DNA of 64,000 nt, from assembly GCF_026625885.1 (NCBI RefSeq), contig NZ_CP113068.1, positions 4,216,001 through 4,280,000 of the forward strand. The letters are read 5' to 3'. Under the pieces are notes generated by a model that had not been told where the DNA came from, did no database searches, and saw only the letters and a program-made list of their open reading frames with translations. Below are positions 24,401-32,836 of the stretch, piece after piece. The stretch is from Roseateles sp. SL47. GTDB taxonomy: Bacteria; Pseudomonadota; Gammaproteobacteria; Burkholderiales; Burkholderiaceae_C. The translations under genes and the position numbers were made by a program. Positions within the stretch are counted from its first letter, which is position 1. Each line of letters opens with the position of its first letter.

Positions 24401-26265
24401 GCGACGCGACCACCTGGACACGGCGCGGCCAGATGGCCGCCTGGCCCACCACCGCGCTGATGGCCGCCGCGCCCGGCATCCACACGCCACGTACGGACAT
24501 CGGCCTGCCGCCGGTCTCCCAGCTGCTGCAAAAACGCGCCACCTCCTCCGCCTTCCTCTACACAGTGGAATCGGGCATGTTCCACCTGCCACTGCGCTTC
24601 GACTACATCGGCCAGTTGCAATACCAGCCCATCCGGCCCGGAAGCAAGATCAGCGTGCCCCACATGGTGCTGACCTCCGCCGCGCATCGCCCCGACGGGG
24701 ATGACGGCCTGGTGGACCCGCGGGTCATCCTGGACGTGAATCTGGCCGCGCGTTATGCGCCGAAGTACCCGGCCAACCTGGATCGTGCGGCGGTCACCGA
24801 GGCGGCCTACATCCCGCCCGGCGGGCGCACGCGGGCCAACAAGGCCGTGGAACCCGGCCAGGCGCCCGACAAGGCGGTGACCGAAGGTGAGGTGGTCGCG
24901 CTGACCGAGATGTACTCCGCCACCACCTCCGGCCGCATGGCCGCCTACTTCGGCGCGGGCATCAATGCGGGTGCCCCCCGGGACCGCAGCCTGCGCATCC
25001 ACGCCAAGATGCTCAGCGGCGTCAACTTCGCCAAGGTGAGCGACCTGGCGCAGGGCGAGGTCGTCTCGGTGCCCGGCATGCTACTGCGGGTACGCAAGAT
25101 CGACGTCGATGCCGGCAAGGGCCGTGCGCCGGGAGCAGCCGGCAAGGACGTGCAGGACCTCGGGCAGGTGGTCTACTTCGAGCAAGTCAACACCTACGAT
25201 CTGGAAAAGCGCTTCCATGCGATGAAGGGCCCCGACCCCGTGTGGCCGAACGAGGGCGACGAGGTGATGGAACCGCGTTCCGGCCATCTGCTCAAGGCCA
25301 CGAGCCATCCGGAGGAGAACGCCTGGATCTTCGACCTCGGCGAGGACCGCTTCCGCCGCCACGACGCCGAGAAGGACGCCGAGAAGGACGCCGGCCAGCA
25401 GGTGCTGGCGTGGATCAACAACAAGAGCTACTTCCTAGGCCGTGGGCTGGAGGACACCTACCGTTCGGGCGACGCGGGCCCGGCCGAGCGCTCGCGCTGG
25501 TTCTATCCCTACAGCGGGGACCAGTCCATGCGGGCCATCAAGGAGGCGACCCACGCTGTGATCCTGGGCAAGGACCCTTTGCTCACCGAGGGCCTGCTGG
25601 ACATCGCCACCGAAAACGTGCACCACGCGCATTTCCGTGAGGCGGGCGGTTACCTCGCCACGCCTGAGGCCCAGCAAGAGCAGGCGCGGCGCGAGGCCGT
25701 ACGCGCCGGCGCGGCCGAGGTGGCGGCCAGCATCGACGAGAAGACGCTCGCCAGCCCGCTCACGGCGCGGGACGCCGAATCCTTCAGCTGGTTGCTCACC
25801 AGTCTGCTGCGCAAGCGCATCGAGCTGGTCACCCTGGACGAGTCTGGCCAGGCCACTCGCAGGTCCTTCGACACCACCTACGACAAGATCGACCTCAAGC
25901 GCGAGGCTGAACTCAGTGACCTCGCGGACAAGCGCTACGAACCCAGCCACGTGATCTGCGTGACCCCGGAGGGCGTCTATGCCCAGCAGGTGCGGGACGG
26001 CCGTCGCGAGATGGTGAAGATGGACGAGCCCGGCGGCGCCAACGGCCCCACGCTGGGCGGCCTCATCCATGCGCTGGTGCGCCAGGCCTACCCGGAGGCC
26101 GGGACGTATGCGGATACGGGCACGGGCGCGTTGCGGCCGGACAGCTCCGCACGCCACAGCGCGGCGGACATCCTGTCCACCATGAAGGACGCCGCCCATG
26201 CGCACTACCTGCCGCTGCAAAGCGCGCTGGTGAAGCAGTTCACCGAAGCGCCGGCGCAGCCCTGA
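21442..26265 (+). CDS. Very large candidate type III effector (1607 aa)
   Basis: I do not recognise this 1607-residue protein. The first 80 residues are Pro/Ser/Thr-rich and disordered-looking, without a signal peptide. A middle section (about residues 530-760) is hydrophobic and Gly-rich, with KVGVVYGFNMLGRMAANSIG and similar segments, and could insert in or pack against membranes. The C-terminal third is globular, with VYGVNF-like strands, an acidic DAEKDAEKDAG repeat near residue 1315 and a YFLGRGLEDTYRSGD stretch. An imperfect hrpII box with a well-placed -10 lies upstream (21333-21393). The 26382 gene follows after 116 bases, probably on the same transcript. Host-targeted action is inferred from context. 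Confidence 0.6.
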   Translation: MVTLTPIDPATSAPVEIEPSSPQNSPRRTGSPPPGPVTIPSGVAGEVLGSGTRVSTQPQSPRRSEASALSQLTTAPSPTEVPGGSSIRPTTTIGHVDTLERLFGVPPTRATQGADQLNRLKESYGGTTADMRRFTSRFQADLVPSASAGVPLQSLNDHTHVLRLVGHGPRGLTVAERLPVISQTLPGDTGPRYFVKGYGDRLIKLSDLETLGAEGLLVARPPRPGAEPDLEAGGEDSRAHDRPATPPMRGDMETPLRSRLKTLSTQSELFARRSRSESDDPLMLTPLNPSPMPKESQWWSSPETATLPGFGPTLANGLTALTPHVYGPERLFLITALEGYEEYDGHITLPRERPPALRAQTAGTEEHPPSAVNVGGPVLAKVRGINQWEVVGPVDVSGVKSAKGVRAFEALVDALRRHLDPSQAPATPESSVGRQPLRPVVIRFITDDQAVHELTLSNTGVRMQLVNPTPSRGYGDSAGMMQAGHGVEADIDVYSYEGQYNGAHATRSGTAEPALVMSTGETLPAGPLIRHASSLPDQVTRAARTALRLMTSQPTLGLSGERTLDWMANTGIKVAAKVGVVYGFNMLGRMAANSIGVAGLGSQGSSVGFDGLAKAVACMVTSQEATTYAMKQFGRMMPAHFGSPEGRLGRFALKAVLPSGEEMVRLCLNMELQRAFGLNRGNAPDVISLASASIAKGGIEWLRSRAGNPVHHAAAHTALTLLYNTIYNVARGVSNAFAMPGGDGHPSGRLVGATLTARVIGRLDTMYEPMLTTLLNNAGVVGENASAFDHQMSHETQWESRVSMLDRAITELSNATTRLTGQKLEENRTAMMMLLAVREGMEGVRQYLSRFPLERDAGRFSEIGSELAAVHESIRHSSQPMDPERELEMDDRLQEKLESLIEAAGAPAGHPPTSTQTQALRYDVSLLDPKDRATFERQSQAARALWANRDESPQTSRFQEVNLDYGNRSRPAHARPHVLFDTANVPRDATTWTRRGQMAAWPTTALMAAAPGIHTPRTDIGLPPVSQLLQKRATSSAFLYTVESGMFHLPLRFDYIGQLQYQPIRPGSKISVPHMVLTSAAHRPDGDDGLVDPRVILDVNLAARYAPKYPANLDRAAVTEAAYIPPGGRTRANKAVEPGQAPDKAVTEGEVVALTEMYSATTSGRMAAYFGAGINAGAPRDRSLRIHAKMLSGVNFAKVSDLAQGEVVSVPGMLLRVRKIDVDAGKGRAPGAAGKDVQDLGQVVYFEQVNTYDLEKRFHAMKGPDPVWPNEGDEVMEPRSGHLLKATSHPEENAWIFDLGEDRFRRHDAEKDAEKDAGQQVLAWINNKSYFLGRGLEDTYRSGDAGPAERSRWFYPYSGDQSMRAIKEATHAVILGKDPLLTEGLLDIATENVHHAHFREAGGYLATPEAQQEQARREAVRAGAAEVAASIDEKTLASPLTARDAESFSWLLTSLLRKRIELVTLDESGQATRRSFDTTYDKIDLKREAELSDLADKRYEPSHVICVTPEGVYAQQVRDGRREMVKMDEPGGANGPTLGGLIHALVRQAYPEAGTYADTGTGALRPDSSARHSAADILSTMKDAAHAHYLPLQSALVKQFTEAPAQP

Positions 26266-26381
26266 GCGGCCGACGCGCCATCCCGCCGAGGCGCTGCCTG
26301 CGCCTGCGTGGACAGCGCCTCGCGCGCGCGCCGTGCCGCCCACCCGACCCACAAGCTGCGATCACCATCCAGGAGGGACGA

Positions 26382-27395
26382 ATGGACACGCCAGTCACGA
26401 CCATCGGGAGCCGCTCAGGCCTCGGCGAGCCCCCGCAACAGGAGGGCCCGCCCCCCGGCCGGCCAGTATCCTCCAAACCACGCGGCTCGCACGATCTGCA
26501 GCACGCGGGTCCGAACCGCCGGCCAACGCTGCCGCCGTCCTCGGGGCCATCCTCGGCACAGGCCCCGCAACAGGCCCCGGATGGGCCGCGGCGCTCCTTC
26601 AACCTGCCGGTGGATCTCTCCGTGCACGGTGAACGCAAGGCCCACCTCGGCGCAGGCGTCCGTGCCGGTACGCAGGGCCGAGGGGGGCATGCCAGTGCCG
26701 GCATCTCCGCGGACCTGGCGGCCCAGGTGCGCGGCCAGGCGGGTGCCGGGCGGCCCACCCTGGAAGACCTGACGGCGCCGTTGCTGGCGATCAATGGCGA
26801 GGCCCAGGCCGGCGCCAGCTTTGATCAATACGCCCGCGCGGGCCTGCCGCCCCTGCGCCTGGCCAACGAGACCCTCGTGGATGAACCCGTGGGCGTCGGG
26901 CAGAAGTCACACGGTTTTGTGGGCGCGCGGGCCGAAGCCAAGGGGTCGGTCGGGCCGACCCATGCGCAGGGCCACGTCGAAACCTTCGCGGGCGCCAAGA
27001 CCGGCGGCCAGGCCGAGCTGACGCTGGGAGACCAGCGCTTCAAGGTCAATGGCGACCTGCGCGCCGGCATCGGCCTGGACGCCTCCGCCTCCGCGGGCCT
27101 CAAACGCACGCCGGAGGGGCGCACGCGGCTGCAACTGGAAGGCCGGCTGGGCGGAGCGCTGGGCGTGGGCGGGGCCATTGGCGGCGGTGTCGACCTGGAC
27201 GTGACGCCGGTGGCGGATGCCGTCGACGCCCTGCCCCGTCCCGCCCGCAACGGCCTCAAGTCCCTCGTGCATACCGGCGGGCGCATCGTGAAATCGGCGG
27301 CTGACCTGGGCAAGGCGGCGGTCAAGGCCGTGGGCAAGGTGGCCAAGGAAGTGGTCACCGCACCGGTGCGCTTCATCAAGTCGCTGTTTTCCTGA
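26382..27395 (+). CDS. Hypothetical Gly/Ala-rich protein, candidate effector
   Basis: This is a 337-residue protein, start ATG 26382 with AGGAGG six bases upstream. Residues 1-80 are Pro/Ser/Gln-rich. Residues about 80-275 consist of repeated Gly/Ala-rich strands (HLGAGVRAGTQGRGGHASAG, FVGARAEAKGSVG, GDLRAGIGLDASASAGLKR) suggestive of a beta-strand repeat or glycine-zipper fold. The C-terminus is a Lys-rich amphipathic helix pair (KSAADLGKAAVKAVGKVAKE) ending FIKSLFS. No known family comes to mind. It lies 116 bases after the 1607-residue gene with no promoter box of its own, so it is likely co-transcribed and co-regulated with it. Confidence 0.6.
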   Translation: MDTPVTTIGSRSGLGEPPQQEGPPPGRPVSSKPRGSHDLQHAGPNRRPTLPPSSGPSSAQAPQQAPDGPRRSFNLPVDLSVHGERKAHLGAGVRAGTQGRGGHASAGISADLAAQVRGQAGAGRPTLEDLTAPLLAINGEAQAGASFDQYARAGLPPLRLANETLVDEPVGVGQKSHGFVGARAEAKGSVGPTHAQGHVETFAGAKTGGQAELTLGDQRFKVNGDLRAGIGLDASASAGLKRTPEGRTRLQLEGRLGGALGVGGAIGGGVDLDVTPVADAVDALPRPARNGLKSLVHTGGRIVKSAADLGKAAVKAVGKVAKEVVTAPVRFIKSLFS

Positions 27396-27438
27396 GCGGG
27401 CCTTGTGCCCTGTTCAGACGCCGATTTCGCCTGTTCTT

Positions 27439-27499
27439 TTCGTTTGCCCATACGTGTTTTTGCATCCACCACCGGCTCCAGTCCTCACCACGATAGCTT
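27439..27499 (+). promoter_or_regulatory. Imperfect hrpII box with -10 upstream of the 27535 gene
   Basis: TTCG at 27439-27442, 16 bases, then TTTG at 27459-27462 (one mismatch). After exactly 31 bases comes TAGCTT at 27494-27499, a TANNNT element. The operon start at 27535 is 36 bases further on. The geometry equals that of the avrE promoter. Confidence 0.5.
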
Positions 27500-27534
27500 G
27501 TGAACCTTGAACAACCAGCGAAGGAGTGCCCCAC

Positions 27535-27990
27535 ATGCTGCCCCGCCTCATCACCCGTCTTTTCGGCGCCCGACCCGCGCCTGGCCTACGCGCGGCGCGT
27601 TCCGGCGAGCGCGCGAAGAACGACTCCCGCTTCACGCCACGCGAGTCGCGCTTCACGATGTACGACACCCGCTTCGCCGTCAGTGAGTCGCGTCTGGACG
27701 CCGTCCTGGGCCCGGGTCGCACCTCGTTCGACTCGGGTTTCGCCGAGTCGCACTTTGGCCGCCTGGACCCGCACGCGCTCAACGGGCCGGTGCCGCCTCT
27801 GGACATACGGGGCCTGCTGTCCATCGAGGACCGTGCCGACACCGCATCGCCGCACCGCCTGCACGCATGGATCCGCGAGATCAGCGACCAGATCCCGCAT
27901 ATGGAACTCGCCGACCGGGGTTATGCCGCCGATCTGGTGCTCAAGCTGCGCCACCTGCTGGACCATCACGCCGCCTTCGGCCGCGTCTGA
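27535..27990 (+). CDS. Small hypothetical protein with SRF-type repeats
   Basis: This is a 151-residue protein. ATG 27535 follows AAGGAG at proper spacing; a GTG at 27526 lies within that site and is unlikely. Residues about 20-70 contain a short degenerate repeat built on (D/E)SRF or TRF followed by five to seven residues: DSRFTPRESRFTMYDTRF and further copies. The C-terminal third is helical (LHAWIREISDQIPHMELADR). No family is recognised. It lies 27 bases before the 1074-residue gene, under an imperfect hrpII box. Its small size next to a large candidate effector would fit a secretion chaperone, though it is not as acidic as most. Confidence 0.55.
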   Translation: MLPRLITRLFGARPAPGLRAARSGERAKNDSRFTPRESRFTMYDTRFAVSESRLDAVLGPGRTSFDSGFAESHFGRLDPHALNGPVPPLDIRGLLSIEDRADTASPHRLHAWIREISDQIPHMELADRGYAADLVLKLRHLLDHHAAFGRV

Positions 27991-28017
27991 GCCCTATCCG
28001 CGCCGCGCCGAGGCCGC

Positions 28018-31000
28018 ATGCCTGATCCCATCTCGAAGTTCGCCGACTACTTCAACGTCGCCCGGCTGAACGCCGACCATCCGCTTGCGCAGACGCAGCA
28101 GACACCGTCGCTGCCCAGTTCCGCGATTGCGCCGTCGCTGCCGCCGCTGGGTGATCGGCGTTCCGGTGGAGTCAGCCTGCCGCCGCGGGCCGACATCGGC
28201 ATCGACCGCCTGCTGGCGGAACGGGCATCGGCCACGGCGGGCGCACCCGACGCCGCGGGCACCCCCCCCGCTGCGGACACGGTGGGGGCCCTCTGCGCCC
28301 CGGGTGCCCAGCGGGCCGACACGGTACCCCCGCTGATGCTGCGCGCGATGACACGCGCAAGGCTCCGCCTGAGCGACGTCGTCCGGGAGGTGTTTCCCGC
28401 CCGGATGCAGTCCACCGACCGGCTCACCGAGACCCTGGCCGGGCTCGACCTCTCCCATGCGGCGCTGGTGCCCGGCCTGCCATCCGCCCCCATCGTGCTG
28501 CTGACGCTGGCGCTGGCCCGTGGCAGCCAGGGCCACGCGGCCGATGCCTTGCGTGGCCTGCGGGTGCTGCGGAGGCTGGACGTGGTGCCGGACATCGGGG
28601 ATGCCTGGCGGCGGCGGGCGGCGCGTCTGGATCCCGCCGCCCCCGGTCCATCGCGGCCGCCGGCGATTGAAACCATCCCGGATCGGGGCGTCACCACAGC
28701 CTGGCAGACCCTTGCCGCGCTGGCCACCACGCCGGACGGGCTGGCCCTCAGCCAGGCGCTGCTCAAGCGGCCGGTGGACGACTCGCAGCGGATCGACGTG
28801 TCGCTGCTGCTGAAGGCCGCCACCGTGGCGGCCCGTGAAGCCGGCATCGAGCTGGACCCGGAGGCCCTGTTGCAACGCCCGTCCACCGGCCAGACCCTGG
28901 CCGGCGCGGCCCTGCTGTGCGCCGCCGCCCGCCTGGCGGGAGACCTGGACTCGGCCGCGCCCCACACCTGGGCCCTGGCGGCTGTGCGCAACGACCTGAT
29001 GAGCGACGGCCCGGGCTCGGACTTCGCACGGATCAACCAGCGTCTCATGAAGACCGGGCTCTGGGTGGAACGCGCCACCTCGGAGAACGAGGCGCTGGTC
29101 CGCCATCCGCTGCGGGAGAAATCCCCGTTCAGGGCGCTGCGGCACGGGGTGCAGCGCGTCGATCGGGGCCCCGCCATCGGGCGCCACAAGGTGGAGCGGG
29201 ACAAGGCCGTCAACGAGGCGGCCATCGCGCTGCGCGACCACCTGGTGTCCGCGGCCGCCATGCCCGTAGCGCCAGCGACACGCGCTCCCGGTGCCACGGG
29301 TGCCACGACGGAAATAGCTCGCCCGATGGATCCTGCCAATGTCAGACAAATGGATATCCCGACGACGCTGCTGCGCGCCGCGGTCCTGGATCACTGCCTG
29401 GTGCTCGGTGGGCCGCAAGAGTTGGAGCGCACCGGCTTCGACGGCGCAGCGCTGACCGACATCGCGGCCCGCCTGGACGGACTGCTGCCCCACACGCACC
29501 AGCCGGACGAAGATCGCGACCCGCGAGTCGCCGCCTTGCTGACGCGGCCGGACATCCAGGCGCTGGCTCAGCTCAGGCTCGACGCCGACACCTTGTCCAA
29601 ATGGATTGACGACGCTGAACGCGCCCAGGCCGCTCCGGCCCAGGCGCGGGATCCAGGTGCAGCGCCCCTCGCCGTAGCGCGCACCGCCCTGCAGCACGCC
29701 CGCGACGAAGCACTCGGCCGCGACACCCGTGTCCCCGACATCAACCGGGAGACCGTGCGCGAGGCGCTCAAGGACATCATCAGGAACATCGAAGGTTCTT
29801 CGCGCCTGCGGCTGTCCGCGGGCGGCATCAGCGGCGTGGGCCTGCGCCAGGTCACCGCCACCATCAGCGCGCTGGCCAGCGCCCTTTTCCTGCGCGGCCG
29901 CGTGGACGCCCGGCTGCAGCAAGGCCGCCAGGCCATCTTCGAGATCGCCATGCCGCCCTACGACATGGAGATCGTGCTGGGCTCGCAGCGCCAGTCGGCG
30001 CGCAACCTGGGGCTGGGCGCCTTCATCGGGCCGGACCTCGGCGCCGGCAAGATCGGCCTGAACGTGGACGCCACGCTCTGGGCCAGTGAACGGAACCAGC
30101 TCAGCGGCATCTCGCTGCGCCTGCCCCGCGTGGGCCGGCCGGTGCCCGAGCTGCGAGAGGAATTCGCCCGCCTGGTCGACCATCTGCTGGATGGCAGCAC
30201 CGGCGGCCTGGAGGCCGGCAGGCCTGCCGTGCAGCCGTTGCTGCGGCAACTGCTGCAGGCCTTCCCCGACCTCACCGTCAACCAGATCGCCGATGGCGGC
30301 GATGGCCGGCGCCGCCATGGCCTGGGCATCGACCTGGCCGGCTCCATCGGCGCGGGATGGTTCAAGGCCACGGGCAGCCTGGGCGCTTATGCCGAGGGCC
30401 AGCGGGACGTCAGCCGCCACTACACCGATGCCACCGGGCGCATGCGGGTCTCCCGGACCATCGACGGCCAGACCAACCGCGCGGGCGCCGCGCTGCGGGG
30501 TGCGCTCGGTGTGAGCCAGACGGTCGCCAGCAGCACTGGCGACGCGGGCAAGACGGACCTCACCCTGGGTGCCCTGCCGGGCGCGCTGGGCGCCGAACGC
30601 ATCCTGAACGGCGCGTTCGACCGCCGTGAGGAGGTGTATGAAGACGGTCGGCTTCACCCGCTGTCCTTCGTCGAGCGCGAGTTCCAGGACGTGGACGAGT
30701 TCCTCGCCCACCTCCAGCGCGAACTGCCCGACTGGATGGCCGCCGGCGCGCCTCCGGAACGCCTGCAGTTGCTGCTGGACCAGATCAAGACCCATGTCCA
30801 GCCAACGCACACTTTCGCGGCGCGCTGGATCGTGACGCCCGAGATGAAGGCCCGTGACGACGCCTACCGCTCCGCCATCACCCTCTTGGAGCCGCTCCCC
30901 AACAGCACCGAGGCGGTGGCGGCGCTGCGCGCCGCGGTCGAGTCGCAATGGCAGGACCGGCAGTCGTTGCAGCCCTATTCGATCCGCGCCTATGACCGGC

Positions 31001-31242
31001 ATTCCCGTCAGCAGACCCGCGGGGTGGACCTCGTGGCCCAGCTCGCGGCGGTGGATAGCGCCGAGGCGTCGCACATCGACAACCGGCTGGATGTGAAGCC
31101 GCGCAGTGATTTCACGGCGCCGGCCACGGCGTCGGGTGACGCCCCCGAGGACACCAACCCCGCCTTCCTCCGCTCGCCTGAAAGTCCCTTTCAGTCGATG
31201 TGGTCGCCGCCGTCCCGGGCCACGCTCCCGCTCTTGCCGTGA
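28018..31242 (+). CDS. Large candidate type III effector with beta-rich central region (1074 aa)
   Basis: I do not recognise this 1074-residue protein. The N-terminal half is helical and Ala/Arg/Leu-rich. Residues about 575-850 form an alternating Gly-rich, beta-barrel-like section: RLRLSAGGISGVGLRQVTA, NLGLGAFIGPDLGAGKIGLN and GIDLAGSIGAGWFKATGSLG. A C-terminal helical domain ends in a Pro/Ser-rich tail. The plan of a helical front and a porin-like middle resembles that of the 45839-49375 product and recalls the channel-forming AvrE family. It is co-transcribed with the 27535 gene, 27 bases upstream. Host translocation is inferred from context, size and the imperfect hrpII box. Confidence 0.6.
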   Translation: MPDPISKFADYFNVARLNADHPLAQTQQTPSLPSSAIAPSLPPLGDRRSGGVSLPPRADIGIDRLLAERASATAGAPDAAGTPPAADTVGALCAPGAQRADTVPPLMLRAMTRARLRLSDVVREVFPARMQSTDRLTETLAGLDLSHAALVPGLPSAPIVLLTLALARGSQGHAADALRGLRVLRRLDVVPDIGDAWRRRAARLDPAAPGPSRPPAIETIPDRGVTTAWQTLAALATTPDGLALSQALLKRPVDDSQRIDVSLLLKAATVAAREAGIELDPEALLQRPSTGQTLAGAALLCAAARLAGDLDSAAPHTWALAAVRNDLMSDGPGSDFARINQRLMKTGLWVERATSENEALVRHPLREKSPFRALRHGVQRVDRGPAIGRHKVERDKAVNEAAIALRDHLVSAAAMPVAPATRAPGATGATTEIARPMDPANVRQMDIPTTLLRAAVLDHCLVLGGPQELERTGFDGAALTDIAARLDGLLPHTHQPDEDRDPRVAALLTRPDIQALAQLRLDADTLSKWIDDAERAQAAPAQARDPGAAPLAVARTALQHARDEALGRDTRVPDINRETVREALKDIIRNIEGSSRLRLSAGGISGVGLRQVTATISALASALFLRGRVDARLQQGRQAIFEIAMPPYDMEIVLGSQRQSARNLGLGAFIGPDLGAGKIGLNVDATLWASERNQLSGISLRLPRVGRPVPELREEFARLVDHLLDGSTGGLEAGRPAVQPLLRQLLQAFPDLTVNQIADGGDGRRRHGLGIDLAGSIGAGWFKATGSLGAYAEGQRDVSRHYTDATGRMRVSRTIDGQTNRAGAALRGALGVSQTVASSTGDAGKTDLTLGALPGALGAERILNGAFDRREEVYEDGRLHPLSFVEREFQDVDEFLAHLQRELPDWMAAGAPPERLQLLLDQIKTHVQPTHTFAARWIVTPEMKARDDAYRSAITLLEPLPNSTEAVAALRAAVESQWQDRQSLQPYSIRAYDRHSRQQTRGVDLVAQLAAVDSAEASHIDNRLDVKPRSDFTAPATASGDAPEDTNPAFLRSPESPFQSMWSPPSRATLPLLP

Positions 31243-31317
31243 TGGCCACTCGATCCATTCCCGGGCGTCCGGTGCGGATCGCCTGCGGGTGGACAAGGAC
31301 GCCTGCGCGTCCGCCCC

Positions 31318-32808
31318 TCAGGCAAACCGCATCACCGCTTCCGACTCACCCTCCCGGGTGTAACGCAGCTCATGCAGGTCGGGGGCGCCGAAGTCGACGA
31401 ACAGCTCCGCCCGATGCGCCCCCAGCGTCCAGAACAGCCGCAGGCAGCGCCCATCGCTCTCGCCGACATGGAACTCGCCGGAGAAGGCAGGATGCGTGTT
31501 GCGCAGGCGGATCAGGTCCAGCAACTGCCGTACCACGCCATCCTGCAGGCGAGCCTCGATCTCCTCCCGGCTGTAGCGGTGCCGGTTGATGTCCCGCCCG
31601 ACCCCGGTCTGCCTGAGCAGCGCCATGTCGTTGCGGCCCGCCAGCAGGCCCACGTAATACACCTGCGGAATTCCGGGCATGAAGAACTGCACCGCCCGCG
31701 CCAGCAGGTAGTTGCGTTCGTGGCCGCCCAAGGCGTCGAAGAAGGTGCAGTTGACCTGGTACAGATCGAGGTTGGAGGCGGCCGCCCCCGTGGCTTGGCG
31801 GCTCTCGCCCTGGCTGTTGTTGTGCACCCATTCCACCAGCGCATCCAGCTCCTGCGGGGGCACCAGGCCGGGGGACCCGGTGCGGTCCGCCGCATCGGCG
31901 CCGATGTCGATGATGCCGATGCCGTCATGCGTGTCCAGCACCGTCAGCGCATTGGCCGGACGAATCTCCGCCCAGTGCTTGAGCGGCTCCGCCGTGCGGA
32001 AGGCGAAGGCGTGCAGCACCAGCGGCGGCAGCGCGAAGTCGTAGACCCAGTCCACCTGCCGCGCGATCTCGATCTGGCGGCGGTAGTAGCTGTGGATCTC
32101 CACCAGCACCTCGATGCCCCGCTGGCGCGCCCGGGCGCTGAAGCCGGCGATGAAATCAAAGGTCTCCGGCATCATGAAGCAGGACTGCCCCGCGCGCTTG
32201 ATGGCGTAGCCGGCCGCGTCCAGCCGGATGCTGCGGATGCCGGCCTCGGCAAACCGCTGCAGGATCGTATCCAGGTAGGCCTCACCCAGGGGATGCTCCA
32301 CGTTGATGTCGATCTGCTGCGGCGTGAAGGTGGTCCAGAACACCCGCTTGCTGCCATCCGCCAGCGGCAGCACCGTCAGCGGCAGCCCGGGCCGGGGGCG
32401 ATACACCTGCGTGAGCAACGCCTCGTTGGCACCGGCCGGAAATACCGCGTCCAGCGTCAGGAACAGGCCCGCATGGGCGGAGTCTTCACCCCGCGCCAGG
32501 TAGTCCAGGAACTGCGGCGACTGCGAGGACATGTGGTTGACGATGACATCCGCCATGACCTCGATGCGGCTGCCCAGGTCCGCCAGGTCGGACCAGTCAC
32601 CCAGGCGTGGGTCGACCTGGGTGTGGTCGATCGGGTCGAAGCCGGCGTCCGCTCCGTCGATCGGATAGAAGAACGGCAGCAGGTGGACGCCGCCGAATGC
32701 ATCGCGCAGCGGATGGCCGTCCCCCGCCGTGAGCAGGTCGCGCAGGGCCTGGAGACCGCCGCCACCCAGGCGGTCGACATAGGTGATGAGTTGGACTTGG
32801 TTCTTCAT
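31318..32808 (-). CDS. Sucrose phosphorylase (GH13 subfamily 18)
   Basis: This 496-residue enzyme converts sucrose and phosphate to glucose-1-phosphate and fructose in the cytoplasm. The active-site set is complete: Asp197 nucleophile in SIRLDAAGYA, Glu237 acid/base in VLVEIHSYY and Asp295 in LDTHDGIG. This is an almost constant offset from the well-known bifidobacterial enzyme (192, 232, 290). The N-terminus MKNQVQLITYVDRLGGG is typical, so ATG 32808 is preferred to a 16-residue longer reading. It is the last gene of the sucrose operon, 28 bases after the transporter. Fructose released here is the substrate of the fructokinase encoded upstream. Confidence 0.93.
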   Translation of the reverse strand: MKNQVQLITYVDRLGGGGLQALRDLLTAGDGHPLRDAFGGVHLLPFFYPIDGADAGFDPIDHTQVDPRLGDWSDLADLGSRIEVMADVIVNHMSSQSPQFLDYLARGEDSAHAGLFLTLDAVFPAGANEALLTQVYRPRPGLPLTVLPLADGSKRVFWTTFTPQQIDINVEHPLGEAYLDTILQRFAEAGIRSIRLDAAGYAIKRAGQSCFMMPETFDFIAGFSARARQRGIEVLVEIHSYYRRQIEIARQVDWVYDFALPPLVLHAFAFRTAEPLKHWAEIRPANALTVLDTHDGIGIIDIGADAADRTGSPGLVPPQELDALVEWVHNNSQGESRQATGAAASNLDLYQVNCTFFDALGGHERNYLLARAVQFFMPGIPQVYYVGLLAGRNDMALLRQTGVGRDINRHRYSREEIEARLQDGVVRQLLDLIRLRNTHPAFSGEFHVGESDGRCLRLFWTLGAHRAELFVDFGAPDLHELRYTREGESEAVMRFA

Positions 32809-32836
32809 GAGAGATCGGTGGATCTGATGGATGACT

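Noticed and set aside
28018-31242. Assignment to the AWR (RipA) effector family because of an AWR triplet
   Set aside because: A single three-residue match in an Arg/Ala-rich protein is not evidence. No other family block could be recognised.
27994-31296. Minus-strand open frame of 1100 codons antisense to the 28018 gene
   Set aside because: High GC makes the opposite frame of a long gene open. The translation is Arg/Gln/His/Gly-rich with no domains, while the plus strand has a sensible protein and good context.
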